Source: an uncultured Oxalobacteraceae bacterium (GTDB lineage: Bacteria; Pseudomonadota; Gammaproteobacteria; Burkholderiales; Burkholderiaceae). Taken from it: DNA of 11,405 nucleotides. The notes under the pieces were generated by a model. The model was not told where the DNA came from. It did not search any database and saw only the letters and a program-made list of their open reading frames with translations. A program made the translations under genes and the position numbers. The stretch covers positions 1 to 11,405 of the forward strand of contig CAMLFK010000154.1 in assembly GCA_946479255.1 (NCBI GenBank), given 5' to 3'. Below, piece by piece: positions 1 to 7,826 of this stretch (positions are counted from its first letter, which is position 1; every line of letters starts with the position of its first letter).

Positions 1-191
1 TGTCGATCGTGCAGATGCCCAAGGGCGTGCCGGTGTCGACCTTCGCCATCGGCGAAGCGGGCGCCGCCAATGCCGCGCTGACCGCGGTGGCCATCCTGGC
101 CGGCACCGACGATGCGCTGGCCGCCAAGCTGGAAGAGTTCCGCACTCAGCAAACCGCCGCCGCCAAGGCCATGATCCTGCCGCTTGATTAA
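1..191 (+). CDS. purE: N5-carboxyaminoimidazole ribonucleotide mutase PurE, C-terminal part
   Basis: Only the last 62 or so codons are present; the start lies left of the window. The reading frame enters at base 3 and ends at TAA 189-191. PurE interconverts N5-CAIR and CAIR in de novo purine synthesis in the cytoplasm. The visible segment [20 protein letters not shown], followed by [10 protein letters not shown], matches the conserved C-terminal part of bacterial class I PurE, where the protein forms its octamer core. The gene sits 9 bases upstream of purK, whose product makes the PurE substrate, which strongly supports the assignment. The terminal tail is lysine/alanine-rich ([11 protein letters not shown]), as is usual in the family. 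Confidence 0.93.
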   Translation, partial: SIVQMPKGVPVSTFAIGEAGAANAALTAVAILAGTDDALAAKLEEFRTQQTAAAKAMILPLD

Positions 192-200
192 GTTTTAAAG

Positions 201-1406
201 ATGAGTAATCCGAAGTCAGTTGTTCCTGCAGTGACATTGCCATCCGCCAACCCGTCCGCCTGGCTGGGCGTGATGGGCGGCGGCCAGCTCGGCCGCATGT
301 TCGCCCAGGCCGCTCAAAGCATGGGCTACCAAGTGGCGGTGCTGGAACCGTCGGACGATTGTCCGGCCGGGCAAGTTGCCCAGCGCCTCGTCAATGCCGG
401 CTACGACGATGCCGCGGGCCTGGATGCGCTGGCCGCGCAATGCGCCGCCGTCACCACCGAATTTGAAAACGTCCCGGCCCACAGCCTGGAGCGCCTGGCG
501 AAGAGTGTGTTCGTTGCCCCTGGCGCCCACGGGGTATCCGTGGCCCAGGACCGCATCGCCGAAAAACGCTTCTTTGTCGACTGCGCGCCCAAGTCCGGCG
601 TGCTGCCGGCGCCGCACAAGGTAATCGCCTCCAACGCCGATATCGACGCCATCGATGATGAGCTGCTGCCGGGCATCCTCAAGACCGTGCGCATGGGTTA
701 CGACGGCAAGGGCCAGGTTCGTGTGCGGTCGCGCGAGGACGTGCGCGCTGCCTTCGACTCCATGGACCAGGTCACCTGTTTGCTGGAAAAAATGCTGCCG
801 CTGGCCTACGAAGTGTCGGTGTTGACGGCGCGCGGCGCGGACGGCGAATCGGTGGTCTATCCGATCGCCGAGAACGTGCACCGCGACGGCATCCTGTTCA
901 CCACCACCGTGCCGGGACCCAACGTCGAGCCCGAGTGCGCCGTGCGTGCCCAGAACGCGGCGCGCGCCATCGTTGCCGAACTCGGCTATGTGGGCGTGCT
1001 GTGCATCGAATTTTTCGTGCTCGCCGATGGCTCGCTGGTGGTCAATGAAATGGCGCCGCGCCCGCATAACAGCGGGCACTACACCATCGACGCCTGTGTC
1101 ACCAGCCAATTCGCGCAGCAGGTCCGCGCCATGGCCTCTTTGCCGCTGGGCGATGTGCGCCAGCATTCGCCGGCCGTCATGCTCAATATCCTGGGCGATG
1201 TCTGGTTCGACGGCGACAGTGACATGGCGCGCGAACCGGCCTGGGACCAAGTGCTCGCCCTGCCGGGCGCTTGCCTGCATCTGTATGGCAAGGACGATCC
1301 GCGCCGCGCCCGCAAAATGGGCCACGTGACCTTCATCGCGCCGACCCTCGAGCAAGCCCAGCGCCAGCTGGAGGCCGCCTGCGCCATCCTGGGAATCGCG
1401 CCTTGA
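201..1406 (+). CDS. purK: N5-carboxyaminoimidazole ribonucleotide synthetase PurK
   Basis: A 401-residue ATP-grasp enzyme that converts AIR, bicarbonate and ATP into N5-CAIR, the step before PurE. Visible motifs in order are the N-terminal glycine-rich loop GGGQLGRM (residues 26-33), VTTEFEN (84-90), the ATP-grasp loop MGYDGKGQ (165-172), and the metal/ATP-binding block [14 protein letters not shown] (282-295). Length is normal apart from about 15 extra residues before the first strand. ATG 201 is the only reasonable start; its ribosome binding site is weak (AAAG immediately upstream), so translation may be coupled to purE 9 bases away. Its stop codon overlaps the sua5 start. Identification is secure from motifs and context. 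Confidence 0.96.
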   Translation: MSNPKSVVPAVTLPSANPSAWLGVMGGGQLGRMFAQAAQSMGYQVAVLEPSDDCPAGQVAQRLVNAGYDDAAGLDALAAQCAAVTTEFENVPAHSLERLAKSVFVAPGAHGVSVAQDRIAEKRFFVDCAPKSGVLPAPHKVIASNADIDAIDDELLPGILKTVRMGYDGKGQVRVRSREDVRAAFDSMDQVTCLLEKMLPLAYEVSVLTARGADGESVVYPIAENVHRDGILFTTTVPGPNVEPECAVRAQNAARAIVAELGYVGVLCIEFFVLADGSLVVNEMAPRPHNSGHYTIDACVTSQFAQQVRAMASLPLGDVRQHSPAVMLNILGDVWFDGDSDMAREPAWDQVLALPGACLHLYGKDDPRRARKMGHVTFIAPTLEQAQRQLEAACAILGIAP

Positions 1407-2413
1407 ACGAGATCGATGCCGCCGCCGCGCTGTTAGCGGCCGGCAAGCTGGTGGCTTTCCCGACCGAGACCGTCTACGGCCTGGGCGCCGATGCCGAGAA
1501 TCCCGAGGCGGTGGCGCGCATCTACGCCGCCAAAGGCCGGCCGCAAGACCATCCGGTCATCGTCCACCTGGCGCCCGATGCCGACCTGGACTACTGGTCC
1601 AGCGAGGTGCCGCCGCAGGCGCGCCAGCTGGCCGATGCCTTCTGGCCCGGTCCGCTGACCTTGATCCTCAAACGTGCCGCCAATATTCCCGACGCCGTAT
1701 CGGGCGGGCAGGACACGGTCGGCCTGCGCTGCCCGTCCCATCCGGTGGCAATCGCGTTGCTGCAATCCTTCAAGGCGGGCAAGGGTGGTATCGCCGCGCC
1801 CTCGGCCAACAAGTTCGGCCACGTCAGCCCCACCACCGCGCAGCATGTGCGCGACGAGTTCGGCCATGACGGCACGGTCGCCATGGTGCTCGACGGCGGC
1901 CAGAGCCAGGTCGGCATCGAGTCGACCATCGTCGACCTGTCGCGCCTGGCCACGCATGGCCCGGTGCTGCTGCGTCCCGGACGGATCAGCCTTGATGCAA
2001 TTGCCGCGGTGATCGACATGGTCCCGGCCGCGCCCGACGCCGCCGCCCCGCGCGCCTCCGGCACCTTGGAATCGCACTATGCGCCGCACACCCCGGTGGC
2101 CATGCTCGATTCCGCCCAGTTGCGCCAGACCCTGGCGCTGCTGCACAGTAGCCGCCGCAAGATAGCACTCATCCATTATTCCGAACTGCCGCCGGCGCAC
2201 GCCTCGCTGCGCCTGCCGCTCGATCCCGATGCCTTCGCCCACGCGCTGTACGCGGCGCTGCGCACCATGGATGGCAGCGGCGCCGACCTGATCCTGGTCG
2301 AAGAGCCGCCGCAGGGCCCCGGCTGGATGGGCGTCAACGACCGCCTGCGCCGCGCCGCCCATGGTTCGAGCGGCATCGTGCATGGCCTGGTCAATCGTGC
2401 CAGCCCGGTCTGA
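1403..2413 (+). CDS. sua5: Threonylcarbamoyl-AMP synthase, Sua5 type (YrdC plus Sua5 domains)
   Basis: Makes threonylcarbamoyl-AMP from threonine, bicarbonate and ATP, the first step of t6A formation at A37 of ANN-decoding tRNAs. I start it at TTG 1403, giving 336 residues: the YrdC domain begins at once ([15 protein letters not shown]), no in-frame ATG is nearby, and GGGA lies about 8 bases upstream. Extending to ATG 1271 would add residues that only read purK in another frame. The YrdC domain shows [10 protein letters not shown] (19-28), KGRP (44-47), WPGPLTL (81-87), the SAN triplet (134-136), STIVD (174-178) and LRPG (190-193). The linker block [10 protein letters not shown] (219-228) leads into the C-terminal Sua5 domain, so this is the long Sua5 form rather than short TsaC. 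The start overlaps the purK stop as TTGA, suggesting coupled translation. Confidence 0.93.
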   Translation: MNEIDAAAALLAAGKLVAFPTETVYGLGADAENPEAVARIYAAKGRPQDHPVIVHLAPDADLDYWSSEVPPQARQLADAFWPGPLTLILKRAANIPDAVSGGQDTVGLRCPSHPVAIALLQSFKAGKGGIAAPSANKFGHVSPTTAQHVRDEFGHDGTVAMVLDGGQSQVGIESTIVDLSRLATHGPVLLRPGRISLDAIAAVIDMVPAAPDAAAPRASGTLESHYAPHTPVAMLDSAQLRQTLALLHSSRRKIALIHYSELPPAHASLRLPLDPDAFAHALYAALRTMDGSGADLILVEEPPQGPGWMGVNDRLRRAAHGSSGIVHGLVNRASPV

Positions 2414-2431
2414 ACCGGCTGTTGCACCGAA

Positions 2432-2462
2432 CTGACAAAGTAACAAGCTGTTTTTCTATACA
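2432..2462 (+). promoter_or_regulatory. Possible sigma70-type promoter ahead of the esterase gene
   Basis: In the 133-base gap after sua5 there is CTGACA (2432-2437) and TATACA (2457-2462), resembling -35 and -10 boxes but separated by 19 bases, longer than the preferred 17. The region is noticeably AT-richer than its surroundings. The leader to the esterase start would be about 75 bases. This is a weak sequence match only. Confidence 0.3.
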
Positions 2463-2536
2463 AGCACTTCGAACGCTGGCATATTAGGCAGCTACGAATA
2501 GCACGCCCGTTCGTTTCACCGAACTCGACTTATTTC

Positions 2537-2542
2537 AGGAGA
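2537..2542 (+). promoter_or_regulatory. Ribosome binding site of the esterase gene
   Basis: AGGAGA lies 4 bases before ATG 2547, a strong Shine-Dalgarno sequence that fixes the start of the lipoprotein and places its signal peptide at the extreme N-terminus. Confidence 0.8.
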
Positions 2543-2546
2543 CCTC

Positions 2547-3677
2547 ATGCGTCCTACTAAACTTGCCCTGGCCTTGCTGCTGGCTGCCGGCCTCGCCGCC
2601 TGCGGCGGTAACGGCAGCTCGCCCGGCGACCAGACCCTCAAAGTCAAATACAGCGCACAGGTGTCGTTCGGCGACAGCCTCTCCGACGTGGGCAGCTATG
2701 CCGTCGGCGCGGTCAAGCAGCTGGGCGGCGGCAAGTTCACCATCAATGGCGACAATAGCGCCAAGGAAGCCACGCTTACCGGCAAGATCTGGTTGGAGCT
2801 GATGGCAGCCCAGTTCGGCCTCGCGGCCCCGTGCGCGGCCCAGACCGGCCTGGAAGGCGATCCGGCCCAGGGTTTCGCCGTGCCTGTGATGAAACATACC
2901 GGCTGCTACGCCTACGCCCAGGGCGGCTCGCGCGTCACCGATCCGATCGGTCCCAATCACAAGGCGACCGGCTCGCCCATCGGCGCGACCACCGTCCCGG
3001 TAGCCACGCAAATTGCCAATCACCTGGCGGTATCGGGCGGTAAGTTCAGTGGCACGGAAATCGTCTTCATCATGGGGGGCGGTAACGACGCGCTGGCGCT
3101 GCTGGGCGCGATGCGTGCCGGCGCCACCGCGGCGGGCGAAGCGGCCGGGGCGGCGGAAGGCGAGGCCAGCGCCGCCTATGCCGCTGCGCAAGGGCCAAAG
3201 GTGGTCGCCGCCATGGCCGCGGCCGGCTCCGAACTGGCGGCCTTGGTCAAGACCCAGGTCATCGGCAAGGGGGCCAACTATGTGGTGGTCAACAACTTGC
3301 CCGACCTGGCCGGCTCGCCGGCCGGACGTGCCGCCGATGCCAATACCCGCGCCCTGATCGGCGCCATGGTCAAGGCCTTCAACGACGCGCTCAAGGCTGG
3401 TATCGGCAACGAAAGCAAAGCCATGTACGTGGACCTGTACGCCGTCAGCGTCGACCAGATGAGCAACCCTGGCGCATACGGCCTGTCCAACACCACCGGC
3501 ACCGCTTGCGCGGCGAATGCGCTCGGCACCACCTCGCTGGTGTGCAATGCCAGCAATGTCAACACCGGCGACGTCAGCCATTACCTGTTCGCCGACGAGG
3601 TGCATCCGACCCCATTCACCCACACGCTGATTGCACGCTATGTGTCCCAGCAGATGGTCGTGCGCGGCTGGCTGTAA
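2547..3677 (+). CDS. GDSL/SGNH-family esterase, predicted outer-membrane lipoprotein
   Basis: A 376-residue serine hydrolase, probably acting on lipid or other esters at the cell envelope. The N-terminus is a lipoprotein signal: basic MRPTK, a hydrophobic stretch, then the lipobox LAAC with Cys19. Gly rather than Asp at the next position favours outer-membrane sorting. SGNH blocks are visible: FGDSLSDVG with nucleophile Ser44, a glycine block GGSRV (126-130), GGGND with Asn180, and DEVHPT with Asp350 and His353 completing the catalytic set. There is no C-terminal autotransporter barrel, unlike EstA-type enzymes of similar N-terminal layout. An Ala/Gly/Glu-rich insert follows block III (about residues 186-225). 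The ompW-like gene starts 46 bases downstream. The family is secure; the natural substrate cannot be read from sequence. Confidence 0.9.
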   Translation: MRPTKLALALLLAAGLAACGGNGSSPGDQTLKVKYSAQVSFGDSLSDVGSYAVGAVKQLGGGKFTINGDNSAKEATLTGKIWLELMAAQFGLAAPCAAQTGLEGDPAQGFAVPVMKHTGCYAYAQGGSRVTDPIGPNHKATGSPIGATTVPVATQIANHLAVSGGKFSGTEIVFIMGGGNDALALLGAMRAGATAAGEAAGAAEGEASAAYAAAQGPKVVAAMAAAGSELAALVKTQVIGKGANYVVVNNLPDLAGSPAGRAADANTRALIGAMVKAFNDALKAGIGNESKAMYVDLYAVSVDQMSNPGAYGLSNTTGTACAANALGTTSLVCNASNVNTGDVSHYLFADEVHPTPFTHTLIARYVSQQMVVRGWL

Positions 3678-3723
3678 GCTGCCGCCTGAACCGAGATACA
3701 AGAAAATGACGTCAAGGAAAAAT

Positions 3724-4392
3724 ATGAAGCGACCACACGCAATTGCATTCTTGATCGCCGCCGGCGCCTTGCTGGCCGGGCCGGCATCGGCGCAGTCGAT
3801 CCGCTGGAGCGCCAAGCTCGGCATCTCGCAAGTCACGCCGCAGGTCCATAGCGGCGAAGTGAGCGCACCGGCGCTGCCGCACAGCAAAGCCGATGTGCTG
3901 TCCGACACGGCGCCGGTGTTCGCGGTCGGCTATGCCTTGAGCGACAGCCTGTCGGCTGAACTGCACATTGGCCAGCCGTTCAAGCACGATATCGTCGGGG
4001 CCGGCGCGCTAGCTGGTACCGGCAAGCTGGCCAATTTCGAGGCCCTTGCGCCGACGGCAATGCTGAGCTACCGGTTCAACGCACCCAAGGCCTTGTTCCG
4101 GCCCTACGTCGCTGCGGGGCTGAGCTATGTGTATTTTGCGGACGAGACCGGTTCCGGCCAGCTCACCGCGATTACCCAGACCGGCGGCGCGCCGGTGTCC
4201 TTCACGCTGGATAACAAGCTGGCGCTCACTGTCCAGGCCGGGCTCGAAGTCAACATCACGCCGCGCACCTTTGCCGACTTCAGTTTTACCAAAACGCGCC
4301 TGCGCACCGACGCGACTTTCTCGACCGGCCAGACCATGGACATGCGCCTGGATCCGAAGTCGGTCAGCGTGGCCTTCGGCTACCGCTTCTAA
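3724..4392 (+). CDS. OmpW-family outer-membrane beta-barrel protein
   Basis: A 222-residue precursor. I choose ATG 3724 because AAGGA (3714-3718) precedes it by 5 bases and the product then opens with a compact signal peptide, MKRPHAIAFL and onward, with likely cleavage after ASA (residues 21-23). The in-frame ATG at 3706 has a poor ribosome site. The mature part has OmpW hallmarks: a GYALSDSLSAEL strand, the PFKHDI segment, the FRPYVAAGLSYVYF strand, and a final strand ending in aromatic Phe for BAM-mediated insertion. OmpW proteins form eight-stranded barrels thought to admit small hydrophobic molecules. Position directly after the lipoprotein esterase suggests that the two act together at the outer membrane, for example on hydrophobic esters or their products; this is inference. 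Confidence 0.88.
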   Translation: MKRPHAIAFLIAAGALLAGPASAQSIRWSAKLGISQVTPQVHSGEVSAPALPHSKADVLSDTAPVFAVGYALSDSLSAELHIGQPFKHDIVGAGALAGTGKLANFEALAPTAMLSYRFNAPKALFRPYVAAGLSYVYFADETGSGQLTAITQTGGAPVSFTLDNKLALTVQAGLEVNITPRTFADFSFTKTRLRTDATFSTGQTMDMRLDPKSVSVAFGYRF

Positions 4393-4406
4393 GTGCGCAG
4401 CTTGCC

Positions 4407-4832
4407 CTAAGCCGCTGCGGCGCGTCTGGCGCGATCGATCAGTTCAAACATCGTCATGCCCGCAAGCATGGCGATGCCGAACACCAGCGCCTTGCCTCCC
4501 AACAGCAGCGAGGCGATGGCCGGACCGGGGCAAAAGCCCGCAAGTCCCCATCCCACGCCGAAGGTCAATGCACCGAGCAACAGACGCCGGTCGATCGCTG
4601 TCGCTTCGGGCAAGCGCATCGGGTCGCCCAGGATGGTCCGCTCGCGCCGCGCCGCCAAGGGAAACGCCACCATCCCGACCAGCAGCGCGCCACCCATCAC
4701 GAAGGCCAGCGAGGGATTCCAGCGGCCCGCCAAGTCCAGAAAACCTTGGACCTTGAACGGGTCGGTCATGCCTGAATAGATCAGCCCGAAGCCAAAGACG
4801 AGGCCGGCCAGCAGCGCACTCAGCAATTTCAT
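4407..4832 (-). CDS. YeeE/YedE-family membrane protein, second half-size subunit
   Basis: A 141-residue, very hydrophobic protein starting at ATG 4832 with AAGGAGA just upstream; the AGGAG overlaps the stop region of the preceding gene. It belongs to the YeeE/YedE (DUF395/sulfur transport) family, whose characterised members move thiosulfate or related sulfur species across the inner membrane. The sequence shows a glycine-rich first membrane segment, GLIYSGMTDPFKVQGFLD near residues 16-33, and the conserved WGLAGFCPGPA with Cys101. About four membrane segments are expected. Together with its upstream partner it makes up the content of one full-length YeeE, so the pair probably works as a heteromeric channel. 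The transported species is not established here. Its stop is 14 bases from the convergent ompW-like gene. Confidence 0.86.
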   Translation of the reverse strand: MKLLSALLAGLVFGFGLIYSGMTDPFKVQGFLDLAGRWNPSLAFVMGGALLVGMVAFPLAARRERTILGDPMRLPEATAIDRRLLLGALTFGVGWGLAGFCPGPAIASLLLGGKALVFGIAMLAGMTMFELIDRARRAAAA

Positions 4833-4842
4833 CAAGTTCTCC

Positions 4843-5274
4843 TTAGGCCAGCAGGTGGCGCATGATGTACACGGTGGCAAAACCTGCCGCCATGAAAACG
4901 CTGGTGGCGGCCAGCGAGCGCGGCGAGTGGCGCGACAGGCCGCACACACCGTGGCCGCTGGTGCAACCCGAGCCGTAGCGCGTGCCCAGCCCCACCAGCA
5001 GCCCGGCAATGATCAAGGTCGGCAAGTCTGCGTCGATGCGCACTTCCGGCAGGGGCAGCGCGAAGCTGTAGACAACAGGGGCGAGCAGCAGGCCGGCGAT
5101 GAACACAAGGCGCCAGCCGATATCGCCTGGTTTCGGCCTGAACAGACCGCCGACGATACCGCTGATGCCGGCAATCCTGCCGTTGAAAAAGATGAAGGCC
5201 GCAGCCGCCAGGCCGATCAGCAGGCCGCCGGCCAGCGAGGCCCATGGCGTGAAATGGTTCCAGTCGATGGTCAT
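4843..5274 (-). CDS. YeeE/YedE-family membrane protein, first half-size subunit
   Basis: A 143-residue inner-membrane protein starting at ATG 5274 with AAGGAA upstream. It carries the other family signature, [15 protein letters not shown] (residues 101-115), with Cys104 and Cys111, plus [10 protein letters not shown] (31-40) and [11 protein letters not shown] (45-55). In characterised YeeE/TsuA proteins, conserved cysteines in such motifs line the path for thiosulfate; whether that holds for this half-size member is inference. It precedes the second half by 10 bases and follows gcdH by 45 bases on the same strand. No ArsR-type or rhodanese gene, often found with such pairs, is next to it in this window. 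Confidence 0.87.
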   Translation of the reverse strand: MTIDWNHFTPWASLAGGLLIGLAAAAFIFFNGRIAGISGIVGGLFRPKPGDIGWRLVFIAGLLLAPVVYSFALPLPEVRIDADLPTLIIAGLLVGLGTRYGSGCTSGHGVCGLSRHSPRSLAATSVFMAAGFATVYIMRHLLA

Positions 5275-5300
5275 GTTATTCCTTTGGCCATGCGAGCGCG

Positions 5301-5314
5301 AGCCCCCCAGGGCT
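5301..5314 (-). terminator. Small GC hairpin between gcdH and the YeeE pair
   Basis: The minus strand reads AGCCC-TGGG-GGGCT just after the gcdH stop, a possible 5-bp stem with a 4-base loop. No U-tract follows, so if it acts at all it would be as a pause or partial attenuator or an mRNA end stabiliser rather than a full intrinsic terminator. Confidence 0.2.
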
Positions 5315-5319
5315 GAAAC

Positions 5320-6513
5320 TTACTGAAACGCCTGGATGCCGGTCTGCGCGCGCCCGAGGATCAGCGCATGGATGTCATGCGTGCCCTCGTAGGTGTTGAC
5401 CACCTCCAGGTTGACCATGTGGCGGATCACGCCGAACTCATCCGAAATGCCGTTCCCGCCGAGCATGTCGCGCGCCACGCGGGCGATGTCCAGCGACTTG
5501 CCGCATGAGTTACGCTTCATCATCGAGGTAATCTCCACCGCCGCCGTGCCGGCATCCTTCATGCGGCCCAGCTGCAGGCAGCCTTGCAGGCCCAGCGTGA
5601 TTTCGGTTTGCATGTCGGCCAGTTTCTTTTGCACCAGCTGGTTGGCGGCCAGCGGACGGCCGAATTGCTGGCGGTCCAGCACGTACTGGCGCGCGGTGTG
5701 CCAGCAGGCTTCGGCCGCGCCCAGCGCGCCCCAGGCGATGCCGTAACGTGCCGAGTTCAGGCAGGTGAAGGGACCTTTCAGGCCGCGCACGTCGGGGAAA
5801 GCATTTTCTTCCGGGCAGAACACGTTATCCATGACGATCTCGCCGGTGACCGAGGCGCGCAGGCCGAACTTGCCGTGAATCGCAGGCGCCGACAAACCGG
5901 CCATGCCTTTTTCCAGCACGAAGCCGCGGATCGCGCCTTCGTCGTCCTTGGCCCACACCACGAACACGTCGGCCACCGGGGAATTGGTGATCCACATCTT
6001 CGAACCGGTCAGCGCGTAACCGCCGTCAACCTTGCGCGCGCGCGTGACCATCGAGCCGGGGTCCGAGCCGTGATTGGGTTCGGTCAGGCCGAAGCAGCCG
6101 ATCCATTCGCCGGTGGCCAGCCTGGGCAGGTATTTCTGGCGCTGCGCTTCGGTGCCGAACTCGTAAATCGGCACCATTACCAGCGACGATTGCACGCTCA
6201 TCATCGAGCGGTAGCCGGAGTCGATGCGCTCGACTTCGCGTGCGATCAGCCCGTATGCCACGTAGTTCAGGCCAGGACCGCCGTATTGCTCGGGAATCGT
6301 GGGTCCCAGCAAGCCAAGTTCGCCCATTTCGCGGAAGATCGAGGTGTCCATGCGCTCATGGCGGAACGCTTCCAGGATGCGCGGCGCCAGCTTGTCGCCG
6401 CAGTAGGCGGCGGCGGCATCGCGCACCATGCGCTCGTCGTCGCTGAGCTGCTGGTTCAGCAGGAGCGGATCATCCCAGTGGAACTGGGCCTTCTGGCTGG
6501 CGGATCGATTCAT
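5320..6513 (-). CDS. gcdH: Glutaryl-CoA dehydrogenase (acyl-CoA dehydrogenase family)
   Basis: A 397-residue FAD enzyme that oxidises and decarboxylates glutaryl-CoA to crotonyl-CoA in lysine, tryptophan and related catabolism, passing electrons to ETF. The C-terminal block [20 protein letters not shown] places the catalytic Glu at 376, as in mammalian [16 protein letters not shown] (from residue 101) contains Arg102 and Ser103, equivalent to residues that bind the distal carboxylate and distinguish GCDH from other acyl-CoA dehydrogenases. [16 protein letters not shown] is the flavin/substrate-binding block. Length is standard for bacterial GcdH. The start at ATG 6513 has AGGAAC upstream. The 92-base gap from the flavin reductase gene holds a TATACA on the minus strand (6566-6571), a possible but unsupported -10 box. 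Confidence 0.95.
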   Translation of the reverse strand: MNRSASQKAQFHWDDPLLLNQQLSDDERMVRDAAAAYCGDKLAPRILEAFRHERMDTSIFREMGELGLLGPTIPEQYGGPGLNYVAYGLIAREVERIDSGYRSMMSVQSSLVMVPIYEFGTEAQRQKYLPRLATGEWIGCFGLTEPNHGSDPGSMVTRARKVDGGYALTGSKMWITNSPVADVFVVWAKDDEGAIRGFVLEKGMAGLSAPAIHGKFGLRASVTGEIVMDNVFCPEENAFPDVRGLKGPFTCLNSARYGIAWGALGAAEACWHTARQYVLDRQQFGRPLAANQLVQKKLADMQTEITLGLQGCLQLGRMKDAGTAAVEITSMMKRNSCGKSLDIARVARDMLGGNGISDEFGVIRHMVNLEVVNTYEGTHDIHALILGRAQTGIQAFQ

Positions 6514-6605
6514 GATTGTTCCTGTCTCTTTGTTGGATAAGGTCGAACATGGCGCGACGGTCGCTTGTATAGACCGCTTTGCCGGAATCAGGCATTTTAC
6601 CGCGC

Positions 6606-7115
6606 TCAGGTATTCGCTGTGCTGGAAAATTGCCCGGAATGAAACACCAGCGCGGGCTGGGGATTGGCGGAACAGATTTCCACTTCGCCCACGAAAATCA
6701 CGTGGTCGCCTTCGGGATAGCGGCTGCGGTTATGGCATTCGAACCAGGCCGAGACGCCTTTGAGAATCGGCTGGCCGGTGCGCGACAGTTCGTACTCCAC
6801 GTCGCCGAAGGGGTTTTCGGTGCGGCGCGAGAAGCGCTGGGCCAGGTGGGCCTGGTCGGCGCCGAGCACGTTGATGACGTAGTGCGAATTGCCGCTGAAG
6901 ATAGGCAAGCTGTTGGCGGCATTGCCCAGGCTCCACAGCACCAGCGGCGGATCGAGCGACACGGAATTGAAGGAGCTGGCCGTCAGGCCACGAAAGCTGC
7001 CGTCGGCCAGCCGCGTGGTGATCACGGTGACGCCGGTGGCAAATTGCGACAGCGCCTTGCGGAACTGCACCGCATCGAAATTGCGTGCGCTTGCGCGGGG
7101 AGAGCTAGTGTTCAT
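6606..7115 (-). CDS. Flavin reductase-like FMN-binding protein
   Basis: A 169-residue protein of the flavin reductase domain family (HpaC/RutF-like), which binds FMN or FAD and reduces it with NAD(P)H, usually to feed a partner monooxygenase. Family motifs are [10 protein letters not shown] (25-34), [15 protein letters not shown] (43-57), a middle LAQRFSRR segment (91-98), and the [10 protein letters not shown] strand (136-145). No partner oxygenase gene is adjacent; the next gene on the same strand is gcdH, 92 bases away, whose own electron acceptor is normally ETF. The specific partner is therefore unknown, and it may simply be a general flavin reductase. The start ATG 7115 has only a weak ribosome site (AGG). 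Confidence 0.87.
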   Translation of the reverse strand: MNTSSPRASARNFDAVQFRKALSQFATGVTVITTRLADGSFRGLTASSFNSVSLDPPLVLWSLGNAANSLPIFSGNSHYVINVLGADQAHLAQRFSRRTENPFGDVEYELSRTGQPILKGVSAWFECHNRSRYPEGDHVIFVGEVEICSANPQPALVFHSGQFSSTANT

Positions 7116-7137
7116 TGGGTGCCTGTATATTTATTCC

Positions 7138-7143
7138 ATTATG
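7138..7143 (-). promoter_or_regulatory. Possible -10 box for the flavin reductase gene
   Basis: On the minus strand CATAAT, within TGGCATAATGG, lies about 22 bases before the start codon in an AT-rich patch between two divergent genes. No good -35 box was found at the expected distance. The same 144-base gap (7116-7259) must also hold the msrA promoter, which I could not pinpoint. Confidence 0.3.
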
Positions 7144-7259
7144 CCAAACTTTGTGCTTTCATAGGGGACGCCCCCCGCGCGCGATGCATCGTGGGCGGCT
7201 TTGCGTTACAGTGGAAGCAAGGCGTGAACCAAGGCCCAATTACCAATGTCGAGGTGAGC

Positions 7260-7826
7260 ATGACCAAGCCAACTGATTTACCGGAAACCCCAGAAACCCC
7301 GGGAACCCAGGATGCCATCCTGGGCGGCGGCTGTTTCTGGTGTATCGAAGCGGTGTACCTGGAGGCGCGCGGCGTCGTCAAGGTTGAGTCCGGCTACATG
7401 GGCGGTCAGGTTGATAACCCGACTTACGAGCAAGTGTGTGCCGGCACCACCGGCCATGCCGAGGTGGTCAAGATCACCTTCGATCCGGCCGTGATTAGTT
7501 ACCACGACCTGCTCGAAGTGTTCTTCACCATCCACGACCCCACCACCCTCAACCGCCAGGGCAACGACGTCGGCACGCAATACCGCTCGGTCATTTTCTT
7601 CAATTCGCCGGAGCAGGAAGCCACCGCGCGCAAAGTCATCGCCGAAATGGCCAACGTCTGGGATGGCCCGATCGTCACCCAGGTGCTGCCGGCCGAGAAA
7701 TGGTACCGGGCCGAGGATTATCACCAGGATTATTTCCGCCAGCATCCCATGCAAGGTTACTGCGCCTTTGTCGTCGCCCCCAAGGTGATGAAGTTCCGCA
7801 AAACCTTCGCCGACCGCCTCAAGTAA
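7260..7826 (+). CDS. msrA: Peptide-methionine (S)-S-oxide reductase MsrA
   Basis: A 188-residue repair enzyme that reduces S-epimer methionine sulfoxide in proteins and free methionine sulfoxide. The start ATG 7260 follows GAGGTG by 3 bases; the open frame continues far upstream but only antisense to the flavin reductase gene. The catalytic motif GGGCFWC gives nucleophile Cys25, followed by GYMGG and the GHAEVVKI segment; the family's YHQDYF and QGYC (residues 165-168) occur near the C-terminus. Cys168 and Cys28 are the other conserved-position cysteines visible. Residues 8-16 are encoded by a triple 9-base repeat. The gene is divergent from the flavin reductase and its 3' end overlaps cfa by 8 bases, tail to tail. 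Confidence 0.96.
   Translation: MTKPTDLPETPETPGTQDAILGGGCFWCIEAVYLEARGVVKVESGYMGGQVDNPTYEQVCAGTTGHAEVVKITFDPAVISYHDLLEVFFTIHDPTTLNRQGNDVGTQYRSVIFFNSPEQEATARKVIAEMANVWDGPIVTQVLPAEKWYRAEDYHQDYFRQHPMQGYCAFVVAPKVMKFRKTFADRLK
7281..7307 (+). repeat. Three tandem 9-base units inside msrA
   Basis: CCGGAAACC, CCAGAAACC and CCGGGAACC follow one another in frame and encode PET-PET-PGT ahead of the catalytic domain. Copies differ by one or two bases. Copy-number change would keep the reading frame and alter only the flexible N-terminus. Confidence 0.75.

Noticed and set aside
216..1355. 379-codon open frame on the minus strand across purK
   Set aside because: Antisense shadow of a well-supported gene in GC-rich DNA; the translation is His/Arg/Gly-rich, has no recognisable domain and no ribosome site.
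1433..2446. 337-codon minus-strand frame opposite sua5
   Set aside because: Sua5 motifs are complete on the plus strand; the antisense translation has no family features.
2414..2460. Intrinsic terminator after sua5
   Set aside because: A TTTTT run is present (2451-2455) but no stable GC stem precedes it.
2535..3908. 457-codon minus-strand frame opposite the esterase and ompW-like genes
   Set aside because: Composition is that of a frame opposite a GC-rich gene (runs of Gly, Arg, Ala, His), it spans two real genes and their gap, and shows no known motif.
4832..5009. N-terminal extension of the second YeeE half to 5009
   Set aside because: It would overlap the first half in another frame; ATG 4832 has a strong AAGGAGA and begins at the first membrane segment.
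5584..6540. 318-codon plus-strand frame opposite gcdH
   Set aside because: Shadow of gcdH with His/Arg-rich translation; no domain or start signal.
6579..7259. Upstream extension of msrA to an earlier start
   Set aside because: The extra residues are antisense to the flavin reductase gene; MsrA has normal length from ATG 7260, which has its own ribosome site.
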